Origin: UBA1822 sp963615055
GTDB taxonomy: Bacteria; Bacillota; Negativicutes; Veillonellales; Dialisteraceae
Reading direction: 5' to 3'
DNA length: 7,896 bases
NCBI GenBank assembly: GCA_963615055.1
Contig: CAVEFO010000055.1
Location: forward strand, 1-7,896
Made by a program: the position numbers and the translations under genes. Positions within the stretch are counted from its first letter, which is position 1. Every line of letters begins with the position of its first letter. The notes beneath the pieces are model-generated. The model ran no database searches. It was given only the letters and a program-made list of their open reading frames with translations, and was not told where the DNA came from. Positions 7,331 to 7,896 of this stretch are shown one piece after another.

Positions 7331-7340
7331 GAAAAATTTC

Positions 7341-7371
7341 AAAAAAAATCCCCGCGCTAAGCTGCGCAGGG
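7341..7371 (-). terminator. Terminator of the tRNA-Glu transcript
   Basis: CCCTGCGC (7371-7364) pairs with GCGCGGGG (7357-7350) across a 6-nt loop, giving 8 pairs with one G-U, followed by A and eight T (7348-7341). It begins five bases after the encoded CCA end of the tRNA and stops 10 bp short of the next promoter's -35 box, insulating the two units. Confidence 0.9.
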
Positions 7372-7376
7372 AAATT

Positions 7377-7452
7377 TGGTGACCGGTATGGGATTCGAAC
7401 CCATACTCTCTGCGCTGAGAACGCAGCGTCTTAACCGTTTGACTAACCGGCC
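7377..7452 (-). tRNA. tRNA-Glu (anticodon CUC)
   Basis: The 76-nt sequence folds into a complete cloverleaf with encoded CCA. The acceptor GGCCGGT pairs with ACCGGTC (one G-U), the D-arm is GTC/GAC, and the anticodon stem CTGCG/CGCAG encloses the loop TTCTCAG with anticodon CTC. A 5-nt variable loop precedes the T-arm ATGGG-TTCGAAT-CCCAT. The discriminator base is A. It reads GAG codons. The sequence closely resembles Bacillus tRNA-Glu in the D- and T-arm regions. It appears to be a single-gene transcription unit with its own promoter and terminator. Confidence 0.95.
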
Positions 7453-7463
7453 ATGTGAAGTGT

Positions 7464-7492
7464 ATTGTACCAGCTCTCTCTCAAAAAAGCAA
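7464..7492 (-). promoter_or_regulatory. Promoter of tRNA-Glu
   Basis: TTGCTT (7492-7487), a 17-bp spacer and TACAAT (7469-7464) preceded by TGG (extended -10) lie on the minus strand. The -10 box ends 11 bp before the mature 5' end of the tRNA, leaving a very short 5' leader for RNase P to remove. Confidence 0.75.
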
Positions 7493-7771
7493 TAGGAAAC
7501 GGCAATAAAAGCGACAATCCCACTCGAACTAAAAATATTTCGATATCCGCTACAAAAAAATGAACAATCAGCAATTAGTAAGGAGCAGTTCAGATATCGC
7601 CTTAGGCGACGCCTTAATATGCAGCCTTGATAAAAATTTTTCTCTCACACAGAGCTCCCATCTCCCCCCTACGAAGATATCCTTCTTCCCCAAAAGTGCA
7701 GGATCACGGTGACTCCTCCCTGTTTATAAAATCGCGCGAAGAGAGTTCCTGCACTGCGCCCTTCTAACTAC
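7475..7771. other. Intergenic region between tgt and tRNA-Glu, no convincing gene
   Basis: About 300 bp separate the tgt stop from the tRNA promoter. Reading on the minus strand, it holds a 9-bp inverted repeat (TCCTGCACT at 7747-7755 and AGTGCAGGA at 7695-7703, + strand letters) whose right-to-left copy ends in TTTT. It also has a strong Shine-Dalgarno-like GGGAGGAG five bases before a GTG that opens only a 12-codon frame (7707-7669), a small palindrome TCGCCTTAGGCGA (7597-7609), and AT-rich tracts. No longer frame shows family features. A decayed gene or a structured tgt 3' end are possible; neither can be shown from this sequence. Confidence 0.5.
7695..7755. repeat. 9-bp inverted repeat downstream of tgt
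   Basis: AGTGCAGGA (7695-7703) and TCCTGCACT (7747-7755) are perfect complements separated by 43 bp. In the minus-strand transcript they would close a large hairpin immediately followed by TTTT, possibly a weak terminator for tgt. The loop contains the orphan ribosome-binding-like GGGAGGAG, so the fold would sequester it. Confidence 0.45.
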
Positions 7772-7896
7772 TCACTGTTTTCTCCATCCGGCCCAAAATT
7801 CTTTCCGAAATTCCGAAAATCTTCCGTCGATAATGGCTTCTCGCATATCGCGCATGAATTGCAGGAGGAAATAGAGATTGTGGATTGTCAAAAGGC
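7772..7896 (-). CDS. tgt: Queuine/preQ1 tRNA-ribosyltransferase, C-terminal end (partial)
   Basis: Only the last 40 codons and the TGA are inside the window; the gene continues beyond the right edge. The encoded tail begins LLTIHNLYFLLQFMRDMREA and ends with RFSEFRKEFWAGW and a few polar residues. This matches the C-terminal signature of bacterial Tgt (LTIHNLxFLLxLM, then RFxEFRxEF). Tgt exchanges guanine 34 for the queuosine precursor in tRNAs for Asp, Asn, His and Tyr. In many Bacillota yajC follows tgt, but here the next feature is a non-coding stretch and a tRNA gene. Catalytic residues and the zinc site lie outside the window. Confidence 0.9.
   Translation of the reverse strand, partial: LLTIHNLYFLLQFMRDMREAIIDGRFSEFRKEFWAGWRKQ

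Noticed and set aside
1..7896. CRISPR array, insertion sequence, phage or toxin-antitoxin genes
   Set aside because: No regularly spaced repeats, transposase or integrase motifs, or small paired genes were seen on either strand. The tRNA has no integrase gene or att-like duplication beside it.

Overview
The window looks like an ordinary chromosomal segment of a moderately GC-rich member of the Bacillota. The evidence is a T-box riboswitch, consensus sigma-A type promoters, strong AGGAGG-like ribosome binding sites and rho-independent terminators. Gene content and protein style suggest the Negativicutes (Megasphaera/Dialister/Selenomonas-like), but that is an inference. Every gene seen lies on the minus strand, so the biological reading order runs from the right edge to the left edge.

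Right edge to about 7340: the last 40 codons of tgt (queuine tRNA-ribosyltransferase) enter from the right. A gap of about 300 bp follows, with no convincing gene but with an inverted repeat, a strong orphan Shine-Dalgarno sequence and small palindromes. Next comes a tRNA-Glu(CUC) gene with its own promoter, an encoded CCA end and a strong terminator.

About 7330 to 3946: a near-consensus promoter (TTGACA, 17 nt, TACAAT) starts about 10 nt beyond the tRNA terminator and drives a T-box leader of about 300 nt. Its specifier codon reads UGG (Trp) and its acceptor-binding bulge UGGC fits a tRNA with discriminator base G73, as in tRNA-Trp. Downstream are three tightly overlapping genes that form a complete energy-coupling factor (ECF) transporter: a fusion of a TrpP-like membrane S component with an ABC ATPase, a second ATPase, and the transmembrane coupling protein EcfT. 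The operon ends in a good terminator. The inferred job is tryptophan uptake, switched on when uncharged tRNA-Trp accumulates.

About 3910 to 119: a second operon encodes a Ppx/GppA-family protein followed by polyphosphate kinase 1 (ppk). PPK1 has its expected catalytic histidines. The Ppx-like protein has lost nearly all recognisable active-site motifs, both in the ASKHA phosphatase fold and in the C-terminal HD-like region, so it may be a regulatory or otherwise repurposed partner of PPK. The left 118 bp hold a nested palindromic element.

The points most worth following up are the Trp T-box controlled S-A fusion ECF transporter and the degenerate Ppx homologue coupled to ppk.
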